NCBI RefSeq assembly: GCF_019977735.1
Contig: NZ_AP025018.1
Span: 7,072,580-7,136,579, forward strand
DNA from: Calothrix sp. PCC 7716
GTDB lineage: Bacteria > Cyanobacteriota > Cyanobacteriia > Cyanobacteriales > Nostocaceae
Direction: 5' to 3'
Length of the DNA stretch: 64,000 nucleotides
Program-made: the position numbers and the translations under genes
The notes under the pieces: model-generated
Seen by the model: only the letters and a program-made list of their open reading frames with translations
Told to the model about the DNA's origin: nothing
Databases searched by the model: none
Shown here: one piece after another, positions 1 through 8,976 of the stretch
How positions within the stretch are numbered: the stretch's first letter is position 1
Layout of the letters: each line of letters begins with the position of its first letter

Positions 1-1824
1 TTTACATTTCAGCTAGTAACGGGTAAAGCCTCACGTCACGACAGTGGTTTACTTGACTGGTCTTATAAAGGTCCTCAAAACGATAAAGAATGGGCATGGT
101 TTTTCAATCGCCACTACCATTTGCTAGATTTATGTGTTGCGTATCAAAAAACTGGTAATTTAGATTATGTTTATTGTATTAATAACCATGTAATTGACTG
201 GGTTCTCTCTAGTCCTTGTAAAACAAGTCCTCAAACATGGGCAACTTGGCGCGGTTTGGAAGTTGCTTTTCGCGTTGTTCATTGGGCTACACTGTTTTAT
301 GCTTTGCAAGAGGTCAATGAGTTCAGTGACGCATCTCGCATTCTGATGCTGTCAAGTATTGCCGAACACGCTTCTTACCTTAAATACATGCATACTTGGC
401 GCCCGAACTTATTTATCCAAGAGATGAACGGTTTGGCGACAGCAGGCTTATGTTGGCCAGAGTTTAAAGATGCCAAGCAATGGTTTGAGTATGCTAGCAG
501 TCGCTTAGTTAATCAAAGCAAACAACAGGTTTATCCTGATGGTGTTCACAAAGAGCTAACAAGCCATTACCACCTGGTTACGCTACAAAATTTTGAAAAA
601 TTTGCTCAATTAAGTCGCGCGTCAGGTTATTTTATTCCTTCAGAATTTAAAGATAGACTGGAACGCATGTGGAACTATCTTGCTTACTCAATGCGTCCAG
701 ACGGTCACAGTTTGCTTAACAACGATTCTGACAGAGACTATAATCGACCTTTAGTTAATGAATTTGCAGCAACTTACCAGCGACCAGACTGGATTTATAT
801 TGCGACTAATGGCTCAGAGGGTAAAAAGCCAGAGGGTACACCATCAAGATTTTTCCCTTGGGCAGGTCAAATGATTATGCGAAGTGGCTGGAATAATGCA
901 GATCATTGGGCTTTTTTTGATATTGGTGCTTTGGGAACTAACTACCATGTACATTACGATAAATTGCACTTGTCTATTGCTGCTTATGGACGGGATTTAT
1001 TAGTAGACAGTGGAAGGTTTCGTTATGTACGCGATAATTTTTGGGGATACTTCCGAGAATCTGCTGGTCATAATGTAATTTTAATTGACGGCAAAGGTCA
1101 AAAAAATGACATTAAGCAACTCCACTCGCCTATAATTGGAAAGACTGCTATTGACCCCGAATTTGATTTTGCGAAAGGCACATTCAACGGAGGTTTTAGT
1201 GGCATCCAAGGAAAAGCAACTCATTCACGGGCTGTCGTCTACTTACGGGGAAAATACTGGGTAGTAGTTGACTATATTTTTACAAATAAGCCACGTATAA
1301 TAGAAGCAATTTGGCATTTCCATCCAGATTGTACCGTGACTGTTGAAGGACAATCAGTTGGCTCAATTGATGCCGATGTTGGAAATTTAAAAATTTTCCC
1401 AGTTTCCAATTTTTATTGGACAGTGGATATTGTCAAAGGACAAGAATCTCCTGTGCAAGGCTGGTGGAGTCGGGAATATAACCATATAACCCCAACCCCC
1501 ACAGCAATTTATTCGACAAAAATTGCAGCATCTACTACCTTCGCTTGGGTATTGGCGCCAGCTAAAGGTGAAATACCGAAAATCACCGTGGAAATTCTAC
1601 CTTATCCAGAAGCCTCATTATTTTTAACCATTAAAATTGACGGTACACCAGAAGAAAAAATTGCCGTTCGCATGAGTGGTCATGAAGTAATTAACCTGGG
1701 TGATGGTTTAGAGTTAGATGGTGATTGTGCTATTCTCCGTACTGGTAAAAAACCACTTGTTGCTTTGGGGTGCATTAGTGATAAAAATGGCAATATTATC
1801 GCCACATCAAACGATGTAACATAA
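1..1824 (+). CDS. Heparinase II/III-family protein (5' end outside window)
   Basis: The reading frame is open from base 1, so the start lies upstream; 607 codons are visible. The first ~260 residues are rich in W, H and Y and fit the alpha/alpha-toroid of heparinase/alginate-lyase-like proteins. The following beta-rich part carries the family signature around nucleotides 931-1020 (GTNYHVHYDKLHLSIAAYG, then LLVDSGRFRY). Such proteins cleave or modify acidic polysaccharides, and in cyanobacteria they sit in exopolysaccharide loci. It is followed 10 bp later by a glycosyltransferase in the same direction. Substrate and localisation cannot be read, because the N-terminus that would hold a signal peptide is missing. 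Family assignment is firm; function as a true lyase is inferred. Confidence 0.85.
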   Translation, partial: FTFQLVTGKASRHDSGLLDWSYKGPQNDKEWAWFFNRHYHLLDLCVAYQKTGNLDYVYCINNHVIDWVLSSPCKTSPQTWATWRGLEVAFRVVHWATLFYALQEVNEFSDASRILMLSSIAEHASYLKYMHTWRPNLFIQEMNGLATAGLCWPEFKDAKQWFEYASSRLVNQSKQQVYPDGVHKELTSHYHLVTLQNFEKFAQLSRASGYFIPSEFKDRLERMWNYLAYSMRPDGHSLLNNDSDRDYNRPLVNEFAATYQRPDWIYIATNGSEGKKPEGTPSRFFPWAGQMIMRSGWNNADHWAFFDIGALGTNYHVHYDKLHLSIAAYGRDLLVDSGRFRYVRDNFWGYFRESAGHNVILIDGKGQKNDIKQLHSPIIGKTAIDPEFDFAKGTFNGGFSGIQGKATHSRAVVYLRGKYWVVVDYIFTNKPRIIEAIWHFHPDCTVTVEGQSVGSIDADVGNLKIFPVSNFYWTVDIVKGQESPVQGWWSREYNHITPTPTAIYSTKIAASTTFAWVLAPAKGEIPKITVEILPYPEASLFLTIKIDGTPEEKIAVRMSGHEVINLGDGLELDGDCAILRTGKKPLVALGCISDKNGNIIATSNDVT

Positions 1825-1834
1825 ATAAAATACA

Positions 1835-3016
1835 ATGAATGACCAACGAATAGCTTGGTTACTAACCGCAGCACCCTATTACTGGCATCCTGTCTTCAGT
1901 GAGTTTGCACGTCAATTTCCCCAGACAATTCTATTTACAGCCAAATGGCCTAAATTTGCTCGCGGCTACGAAGATTCATTTACAGTTAAAGTAGTAGGAA
2001 ACCGCAAATTTTTAAAAGTCGGTTCTTCTACAACAGGGTACGGCGATACGCTGATGTTTCTATCTCCAAATATTATCGGTCATTTAATCAAATTCAGACC
2101 TCACGTAATTTTTGCTGATGGTTTTTGTTTATGGACTATTTTTGCTTTACTTCTCAAATTCTTATTTTGGTGGCGTATTGTTATTGTTTATGATGGTAGT
2201 TCACCAAGTGTTGATTACAAAAATTCAAAAATTAGAACATTTTGGCGCCGATTAATGGCTAGATTTATTGACGCTTGCATCACAAATAATAGTGCTGGAA
2301 AAAATTATCTAGTTGATGTGTTAGGGATAAACAAAAATATAGTCTTTGCTCGACCATATTTAGTGCCCGATGTTGAAGCATTGCTACATAGTTTTCAATC
2401 CCAAAATACCCTAAATAATATTATAGAAAATATCACAACACAATCACACCCAAAATATCCAGTAGTTTTTCTGTATATTGGACAAATTATTCCTAGAAAA
2501 GGAGTACGCGAACTTTTAGAAGCTTGTTTGATTCTAAAAACTCAAGGTTATTCTAACTATATTCTACTAATTGCTGGTGAAGGATGGCAGCAGCAGGAAT
2601 TAGAAAAATTCAGTATCAGCCATAATTTAGAAAATAATGTTAAGTGGTTAGGACAAGTAGAGTATAGCGAGTTGGGAAGCTATTTAAAATATGCCGATGT
2701 TTTTATTTTTCCCACCCATGAAGATGTTTGGGGAATGGCACTAACTGAAGCAATAGCTTTGGGTAAAGCTGTTATTTGTTCTATGCAGGCTGGTTCTTGC
2801 GAACTTGTAGTGGAAGGTAAAAATGGTTACCTTTTTAACTCAAAAAGTCCGGGAAAGCTAGCAGACTTAATGAAGTATTTTATAGATAATCCAGAATTAG
2901 CTATATCAATGGGTCGCTATTCAGAACAATTAATGAGCCAACATACTCCACAAATAGCCGCAGAATTCCTTACTCAGGTTGTATATAGCGTTTCCCACTC
3001 TCATAAGGTACAGTAG
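1835..3016 (+). CDS. GT4-family glycosyltransferase
   Basis: 393-residue GT-B glycosyltransferase. The C-terminal Glycos_transf_1 half starts near residue 205 with FLYIGQIIPRKGVRELLEA and continues to VFIFPTHEDVWGMALTEA, where the usual E-x7-E donor-binding motif reads D-x7-E, followed by GKAVICSMQAGSCELV. The N-terminal acceptor half (AWLLTAAPYYWHPVFSEFAR) is divergent. It probably adds one sugar to a polysaccharide repeat unit on the cytoplasmic face of the membrane. It lies 10 bp after the heparinase-like gene and 5 bp before the next glycosyltransferase, so the three are probably co-transcribed. Donor and acceptor sugars are unknown. Confidence 0.88.
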   Translation: MNDQRIAWLLTAAPYYWHPVFSEFARQFPQTILFTAKWPKFARGYEDSFTVKVVGNRKFLKVGSSTTGYGDTLMFLSPNIIGHLIKFRPHVIFADGFCLWTIFALLLKFLFWWRIVIVYDGSSPSVDYKNSKIRTFWRRLMARFIDACITNNSAGKNYLVDVLGINKNIVFARPYLVPDVEALLHSFQSQNTLNNIIENITTQSHPKYPVVFLYIGQIIPRKGVRELLEACLILKTQGYSNYILLIAGEGWQQQELEKFSISHNLENNVKWLGQVEYSELGSYLKYADVFIFPTHEDVWGMALTEAIALGKAVICSMQAGSCELVVEGKNGYLFNSKSPGKLADLMKYFIDNPELAISMGRYSEQLMSQHTPQIAAEFLTQVVYSVSHSHKVQ

Positions 3017-3021
3017 CAACT

Positions 3022-4155
3022 GTGAGTAAACCATCTGTTGTTATATTTAATAGTCTTTTGCTTCCGCCTTCTCAGACTTTCGTGCGTAATCTTGGAGAAA
3101 AACTGCAAAATTTTACTCCGTACTATGTAGGTTCGCGTTATGTTCGAGGATTAACTTTGCCAAAAGAGCATACCCTAGTTGTTAATCAAGGAGACTTTCG
3201 CGGTAAAGCAGAGGAGGGCTTGTTCAAGATTTTCGGATTTGCACCAAAGCTGTATCAAGAAGTAAAGCAGTTGAATCCAGTTTTAATCCATGCTCAATTT
3301 GGACTAAGTGCCTCGTTAGCACTACCTTTAGCACGAACATTAAAGCTTCCTTTACTCGTTCACTTCCGAGGTGCAGATGCTACACAACAAGAAGATTATG
3401 TTCGCTACTCCTCTATCAACCATTGGGTTTACTATCAGCGTTGTAAAAATCTCCAAGCTGAGGCACGGCTTTTCATTGCCGTATCCAAATTTATTCGTGA
3501 AAAGCTTTTAGAACAAGGGTTTCCTAATGAAAAAATAATTGTCAATTATGACGGCATTGATATAAAAAAGTTTCAGCCAGATGCATCAGTACTCCGTGAA
3601 CCAGTAGTACTTTTTGTTGGTCGTCTGGTTGAAAAAAAGGGATGTAAGTATTTAATTGAAGCAATGGCTAAAGTACAGACTGTTCTCCCTGATGTCGAAT
3701 TAGTAATAATTGGTGATGGTCCGCTTCGCAAAAGCTTGGAAGAGCAAGCGTCAAAACTACTTTACCGCTACCAATTTTTAGGAGTACAGGCGCCAGATGT
3801 TGTGCAAAGTTGGATGAATCGTGCCCGGTTACTTGTGGCATCAAGCGTCACCGCTACCGATGGAGATTCTGAGGGTTTACCTACTGTCGTTGTTGAAGCT
3901 CAAGCAATGGGATTACCAGTAGTAAGTACTATTCATGCTGGAATCCCAGAGGCGGTTATTCATGGAAAAACGGGTTTTTTAGTGCCAGAGCGTGATTTTG
4001 AAGGGCTTGCTAAATATATTTTGTGGTTATTAGAAGATTCAACTCTTTGGCAACTTTTTAGCTATGAGGGGCAAGAGCATATCCGAGCTAATTTTGATAG
4101 CTTTAAGCAAGCTAAAGTTTTAGAAAAGATGTATCAAGAAGTTTCTTGCTCTTAG
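3022..4155 (+). CDS. GT4-family glycosyltransferase (WcaL-like)
   Basis: 377 residues, GTG start 5 bp after the preceding stop. The N-terminal Rossmann half includes LLVHFRGADATQQ. The C-terminal half shows VVLFVGRLVEKKGCKYLIEAM and the full E-x7-E motif in EGLPTVVVEAQAMGLPVVST. The pattern resembles colanic-acid-type WcaL and related GT4 enzymes. Last gene of a three-gene rightward unit; the hairpin-rich repeat just downstream separates it from the convergent pectate-lyase-like gene. Specificity is not determinable. Confidence 0.9.
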   Translation: MSKPSVVIFNSLLLPPSQTFVRNLGEKLQNFTPYYVGSRYVRGLTLPKEHTLVVNQGDFRGKAEEGLFKIFGFAPKLYQEVKQLNPVLIHAQFGLSASLALPLARTLKLPLLVHFRGADATQQEDYVRYSSINHWVYYQRCKNLQAEARLFIAVSKFIREKLLEQGFPNEKIIVNYDGIDIKKFQPDASVLREPVVLFVGRLVEKKGCKYLIEAMAKVQTVLPDVELVIIGDGPLRKSLEEQASKLLYRYQFLGVQAPDVVQSWMNRARLLVASSVTATDGDSEGLPTVVVEAQAMGLPVVSTIHAGIPEAVIHGKTGFLVPERDFEGLAKYILWLLEDSTLWQLFSYEGQEHIRANFDSFKQAKVLEKMYQEVSCS

Positions 4156-4191
4156 AGGATGTTTGAAAATATTGCATTAGACCATAGCTTT

Positions 4192-4273
4192 AAAATCCCC
4201 CCAACCCCCCTTAATAAGGGGGGCTAAAAACCCTCTTGTTCCCCCCTTATTAAGGGGGGCTAGGGGGGATCAA
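4192..4273. repeat. C6/G6 palindromic repeat element, intact copy
   Basis: About 82 bp made of two hairpin units, each a run of C, then TTAATAAG or TTATTAAG, then a run of G, framed by outer CCCCCC/GGGGGG arms. It occupies the gap between two convergent genes and may act as a bidirectional terminator. The same element, in the opposite orientation and interrupted, is found at 42350-42414 plus 47206-47235, which makes it a dispersed miniature element. Confidence 0.75.
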
Positions 4274-4276
4274 ATT

Positions 4277-6175
4277 CTACTTATTGCCAACAAATAAAGG
4301 TAACAGACTACCGTTACAGCCACTACTAGGACTGCTACCTCGTTCAATAACTCTTGTATTGCTACCTTGCTTTTCGCTAATTAAAGTCTTGAAAGGATTA
4401 CCATTAAAATTGCATTCACTAATAGTTAGAGATATTGAAGAATTATCTAGGGCAAACATAGGCGTTTTTTTAGGAGCAGCAGTAGAGTAAATAAACCCGC
4501 CAGCGATTTCTGTTTTTCCACCCCCCTTAGTGTCTACAACGATACCATGTCGCTCAGTTTTGAGACCGAGTACCCAAAGTGTACCCTGATTGTTGACTAT
4601 TTTCGTTCCGATATTTTCGGGATTTAACTGTCTAGCCCATACTTTTTGATTATTAAAAGTCCAAGGTCCACCAACAACATCTTCAATAAATAGCTGACCT
4701 CCTCCTTTACTAGTGTAGCTTGCTTTACTACTGGTGTTAGCTAAAGCTGTGCTACTCAAAACCAAGGTTCTGTTGGAGTCATGTACAACACCGCTTCCCA
4801 ACCCATCAAACCGCTCGATGATAACAACTGGCGAAGAACCATCAACAAAATGAAAAACTCCTTTGCCTGAAATGTTGGCTTCTAAACCAATGATTCTTTT
4901 AATATTACCCCGAATGTAAATTGGGCGGCTAATGTTATATATGCCATTCGGGAAATATAGGGTAGTTTTACCCGAATCAATAGCAGCTTGAATCGCTACG
5001 CTGTCATCCCTTTTATCGCCCGGTTTGGCGCCGAAGTCGGTTGGGCTAACCCATTGACTTAAAGAGTCCCAAGCTACTTCCGGTGTCTCCTGTATCGGTA
5101 AATTTAATGTTTTCTGTGAAGTTTTAAATAAGCTGATAATCGGATGGGAGACAAATTCTTTAACCGAACCAGATGCAACGTTTTGGCGAGAACCTCGGTT
5201 ATTTTGAATAGCGGTTCCATAGCCTGGTGTAGTAATATTACGAGCAAGCAGAGATGAACCGTTAATTATTGCCTTCTCTGGAGATGATGTGCCAATTCTG
5301 GTTAAGTTAGCATCTAATAGTGTCATCAAGCCGTGCTTATTGTAGATAGCAGGGACAGAATTACGGCTGACTAAATTCCGAATGCTGATGACTTGACCGT
5401 CATTATAAAAGCCAAATTCTTTTTGGTTTTGCAACGTAATATTTTCAAAGGTTTGGCTATTTACTCTATGTCCCGTCCAAATACCACGATTAAAGCCAAT
5501 AACCTGCAAGTTTTTGATTAAAACAGGACCAACCTCATCGGTATATCTCATATCCAACCCAGCTACACCCTGACCGTCACCAGATTGAATATTGACGTTA
5601 CGTACAGTACCTTGATTACTTGCGTTAAATTGGATACCAATCGCTCCTGGATTGTCGTTACCAGTATCGACTGTCAAATTGCGAATAGCATTGCGAAAAC
5701 GCTGTGCTGGACTAGTTCCAGTCCAAATCACAGCTTTGGGTTTAGCTGGGTTTGTAAAATCTTTAGCGTTGTTTTTTAACTTAATAATTGTCTTAGTACT
5801 ATTCTGACCTTGTAGAATTATCCTTTTTTCTCTAGATGCTTCAACACCCTTTGCCCATCTTAATTGGTCTGAAATCAAATAAGTACCATTTGGTAGATAG
5901 ATAATTTTATTCCTATTAGGGTAATCATTTAACGCGCGTTGAATTGCTTGCGTATCATCCGTCACCCCATCTCCCTTGGCGAAATAAGGAGCATCCTTAA
6001 CATTAATTACACCAGCATTCTTTGGAAAAAGAATATTTTCGCTACTCGTACTTTTAAATGCTAGGGTAGGCGCCTTATCATTTAACGATAACGATTGCTT
6101 TATATTTATAATGATAGCTAAAAAAGTTATTAAACTACCTATAGCTCCTATAGCTAGTAAAGGTTTTTTATTCAT
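4277..6175 (-). CDS. Pectate-lyase-3-like beta-helix protein, membrane anchored
   Basis: 632 residues. One hydrophobic segment at residues 6-27 suggests a signal anchor or signal peptide. Two Pectate_lyase_3-type openings are visible: DAPYFAKGDGVTDDTQAIQRAL near residue 60 and PTDFGAKPGDKRDDSVAIQAAI near residue 375, each followed by a parallel beta-helix rich in N, G and I. Proteins of this fold bind or cut polysaccharides outside the cytoplasm. As the last gene of the leftward cluster it may trim or remodel the exported polymer. No catalytic residues can be assigned with certainty, so it could also be a structural or binding protein. Confidence 0.8.
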   Translation of the reverse strand: MNKKPLLAIGAIGSLITFLAIIINIKQSLSLNDKAPTLAFKSTSSENILFPKNAGVINVKDAPYFAKGDGVTDDTQAIQRALNDYPNRNKIIYLPNGTYLISDQLRWAKGVEASREKRIILQGQNSTKTIIKLKNNAKDFTNPAKPKAVIWTGTSPAQRFRNAIRNLTVDTGNDNPGAIGIQFNASNQGTVRNVNIQSGDGQGVAGLDMRYTDEVGPVLIKNLQVIGFNRGIWTGHRVNSQTFENITLQNQKEFGFYNDGQVISIRNLVSRNSVPAIYNKHGLMTLLDANLTRIGTSSPEKAIINGSSLLARNITTPGYGTAIQNNRGSRQNVASGSVKEFVSHPIISLFKTSQKTLNLPIQETPEVAWDSLSQWVSPTDFGAKPGDKRDDSVAIQAAIDSGKTTLYFPNGIYNISRPIYIRGNIKRIIGLEANISGKGVFHFVDGSSPVVIIERFDGLGSGVVHDSNRTLVLSSTALANTSSKASYTSKGGGQLFIEDVVGGPWTFNNQKVWARQLNPENIGTKIVNNQGTLWVLGLKTERHGIVVDTKGGGKTEIAGGFIYSTAAPKKTPMFALDNSSISLTISECNFNGNPFKTLISEKQGSNTRVIERGSSPSSGCNGSLLPLFVGNK

Positions 6176-6240
6176 AGTTTAATAGAGAACAATAATATTT
6201 ATAAATTATAATTTAAAAACAGATTTAATAGGGGAGTATT

Positions 6241-7626
6241 TCAACCCATTTCTAGGGAATGTGTAGGATTTGTACTCCCATATAGAGAGCGTTCTTTAAA
6301 AGCTTTGTTAATTCGGCGTTCCTGCCACTGTAAACCAATTAAAATAGTGACAACGAGCATATAGGCTGGCTCTTCCATTTGCGAGAAAATCAAACCGTTA
6401 ACCACTACATTGAGTATCAAAAACTTGGAAAAGTTATCAACGCAAAGTCGAGTCCAGACTATAAACAATATATATGTATAGGCCCCTAGACCAACTAATC
6501 CTAAATCTCCCCAAATACCTGCCCAACCGAATAAAGGAGAAAACATACTAGAAGCAGGACCAAGCCAACTGGCAGACACTGCATTCCATACTTCCTGACT
6601 GACAGGATGAATAGTGGCGCCTAATGGACTTAATAGATCCCAATATATTGGGAGCATCCACCCTCCTAATCGTCCAACTGTGTGTCCAGGGCCCAGACCA
6701 AACAGCCAATTCAAAGGTGATTTATAATGACTCATAATCAAGCGAATTGATGCCGTCTTAAGTTTTGTAGCCTCACCATCAGGTCCGTAAAGCTCTGGTC
6801 TGTTCCAGGTGTTAAAAGCGCGAAATAGTTCTAAGTTTTGCGTACACCATATTAATATCCAAACAATCAAAACTGCTGCTATTGTATATTGTATAGTTTT
6901 TCCAACATCTTTTAGGTTAATCACAATTACAATAAACCAAGATATCAAAGATACAAGAAGCGTCTGCTTGGCATCAGCAAATAAAAGCTGAAGAAAAGCA
7001 GCAAAAAAAACAGAAAGCCGCAACCACATTGGAGATTTTTTTGCACTAATTAAATAATATATTCCAAAAGATATGGAAACAGAAGCTCCTACAACATGTC
7101 CACTTCCCGATAAATAAAAAACTCCTTGAATATTATCGGCAGGAACTTTCATTGTAGTTAGCTTAAGAATGCCAGCGCTTAGAAGTAATTGCTGGAAGAG
7201 AGCCAAAAAAATGTGAAAACAGTTAAACCTTATAAACCATTTTCTAAACGATATAAAACTTGTTTGAGCCATAGGCAGACAAATCATCGCTGGTAGAAAT
7301 AAAAAAGGCTCAACAAGTAATAAAAACTGCAATAAAAGGTTGATTACTCCAGCACGATTAACTAGTGCGCTGGCACTTATCACCCCTAATAGAATTATCA
7401 GACTAGACAGCAGCGTCTTTGATATTGAAATCTGATTATAATTCTTGGTTCGCGTATTAAATAGTGCTAATACGCTTGCAAAAGGAACTATAGCAAAGTG
7501 AACAAAATTAATGATTGCTGGAAAACCTATTGTCTCGAGTAGGCGCGGGAAAAAGACAGTTGTAAACGCTATTAAAAGCAGCGTTGTACTCTTGAGCAAC
7601 CCTTGATTTTTCTTGAGATATGACAT
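6241..7626 (-). CDS. O-antigen polymerase/ligase-like membrane protein
   Basis: 461 residues with about ten to twelve hydrophobic segments and a long soluble loop in the C-terminal half containing LFGLGPGHTVGRLGGW, a layout typical of Wzy polymerases and WaaL ligases. I chose the internal ATG (MSYLKKNQG): it is preceded by AGGA at good spacing, whereas the ATG nine codons upstream has none. In this cluster it is the best candidate for the polymerase of the Wzx/Wzy pathway, acting in the membrane. Sequence conservation in this family is weak, so the assignment rests on topology and context. Confidence 0.72.
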   Translation of the reverse strand: MSYLKKNQGLLKSTTLLLIAFTTVFFPRLLETIGFPAIINFVHFAIVPFASVLALFNTRTKNYNQISISKTLLSSLIILLGVISASALVNRAGVINLLLQFLLLVEPFLFLPAMICLPMAQTSFISFRKWFIRFNCFHIFLALFQQLLLSAGILKLTTMKVPADNIQGVFYLSGSGHVVGASVSISFGIYYLISAKKSPMWLRLSVFFAAFLQLLFADAKQTLLVSLISWFIVIVINLKDVGKTIQYTIAAVLIVWILIWCTQNLELFRAFNTWNRPELYGPDGEATKLKTASIRLIMSHYKSPLNWLFGLGPGHTVGRLGGWMLPIYWDLLSPLGATIHPVSQEVWNAVSASWLGPASSMFSPLFGWAGIWGDLGLVGLGAYTYILFIVWTRLCVDNFSKFLILNVVVNGLIFSQMEEPAYMLVVTILIGLQWQERRINKAFKERSLYGSTNPTHSLEMG

Positions 7627-7787
7627 TTTATTCCTACATTCGCTTATACTCATTAATCATACAGAATATTTTTTATCAACTTACTATTTTTGCAATTTAT
7701 AGGCACCTACTTATTAATTTGAATAAGTACTTTACTTTATGTAACAAATCTAAACTATATTTATTTAAAACAATTAAGTTGATTAAT

Positions 7788-8951
7788 TTAGACAGATTTA
7801 ACTTGGGTATAAATCTCCATTAATCGCTGGTAATTCTTCTCGGCAGTGTATTTGGTTTCATACTCAGCGCGCGCTTCTTGGCGCATTTGGGCAAGCTCCG
7901 TTGGATGTGATACAGCCCACTCTACCTGAGCAGCTAACTTTTCTGAGTCACCAGGGGGGAAAAGGAGTCCAGTTCGACCAGAATCTACTAGCTCGGCGAT
8001 GGCGCCAATATCAGCAGCAATCACAGGTGTTCCTTTAGCAAACGCTTCTACTGCAACCCTACCAAAAGTTTCATACCATTTTGATGGAAAGATTAAAAAC
8101 ATCGCTTCTCCCATTAGAGTATAAACTTCTTTCATCGGTCTACGTCCCAGCCATTCAACTTGAGGAAGTCGTTTTGTAGCTGACTCCACCTCAGCAGCAA
8201 GAGGACCTTCCCCAATAATTTTTAGAGGGATGTGTCCACCCAGATGTTCCCAAGCTGCAAGCAGCGTATCTAACCCCTTTTCAACAGAAAGTCTTCCCAC
8301 AAACAGAGCATAGCCACCACTTCCAGAGCCAGAACCAGGATCGGGGTGGACAAAATTGGGCTTAACTACAATCTTGGATGCTGAGAATCCCCCTTGAATA
8401 AACTTTTGACGCGCGAACTCGGTTAGGGCAATATAAATATCCACCATGTTATCCCAGGTACGTAGAGTACGGTGTAACGTGAGCATGGTTGCTACTGCTG
8501 CGCTGGCAACTTGACTTTCTCGGTAACAACCATGTACAACACCTGGTAAGGGAACAAACTTGCCCACACAGTCTTCACAAACCTGCCCATCTCGAAAAAA
8601 CAGACCATTAGGACACAGCAAGCGGTAATTTCGCAATGTTTGTACTACGGGCACTCCTTGAGCTTTAGCTGCATAGTAAATCGAGGGAGAAATTAAAGGA
8701 AAAAAATTCTGTACGTGAATAAGGTCATGAGTATGCTTATTAAGTTGCTGTTTAACAGTTTGATATGCCTCTTGCGACCAAATCGTTCGGGATGCCACAT
8801 GTATGGAATTCATAGTAGCAATGCGGTCGTTGTGTTCTTCATAAACTTCAACCTCATGCCCCATTTCCCTTAGTAGACGTTCCTCGGCTTGGCGAGACTC
8901 ATCCTCACCTCCACGAATTTGATAGCAGTTATGTATACTGAGGATACGCAT
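7788..8951 (-). CDS. GT4-family glycosyltransferase
   Basis: 387 residues from the ATG of MRILSIHNCYQIRGG. A ribosome site AAGGAAG lies 8 bp upstream; a longer in-frame start at 8996 would overlap the preceding gene. The N-terminal half has the RGGED/LRNYRLLCPNG pattern and a Cys pair in VCEDCVG. The C-terminal half has ALFVGRLSVEKGLDTLL and E-x7-E in ETFGRVAVEAFAKGTPVIA. Predicted to add a sugar to the lipid-linked repeat unit. It lies 25 bp after the previous gene of the leftward operon. Confidence 0.9.
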   Translation of the reverse strand: MRILSIHNCYQIRGGEDESRQAEERLLREMGHEVEVYEEHNDRIATMNSIHVASRTIWSQEAYQTVKQQLNKHTHDLIHVQNFFPLISPSIYYAAKAQGVPVVQTLRNYRLLCPNGLFFRDGQVCEDCVGKFVPLPGVVHGCYRESQVASAAVATMLTLHRTLRTWDNMVDIYIALTEFARQKFIQGGFSASKIVVKPNFVHPDPGSGSGSGGYALFVGRLSVEKGLDTLLAAWEHLGGHIPLKIIGEGPLAAEVESATKRLPQVEWLGRRPMKEVYTLMGEAMFLIFPSKWYETFGRVAVEAFAKGTPVIAADIGAIAELVDSGRTGLLFPPGDSEKLAAQVEWAVSHPTELAQMRQEARAEYETKYTAEKNYQRLMEIYTQVKSV

Positions 8952-8976
8952 AATATAAACTTCCTTTGATATTAGG

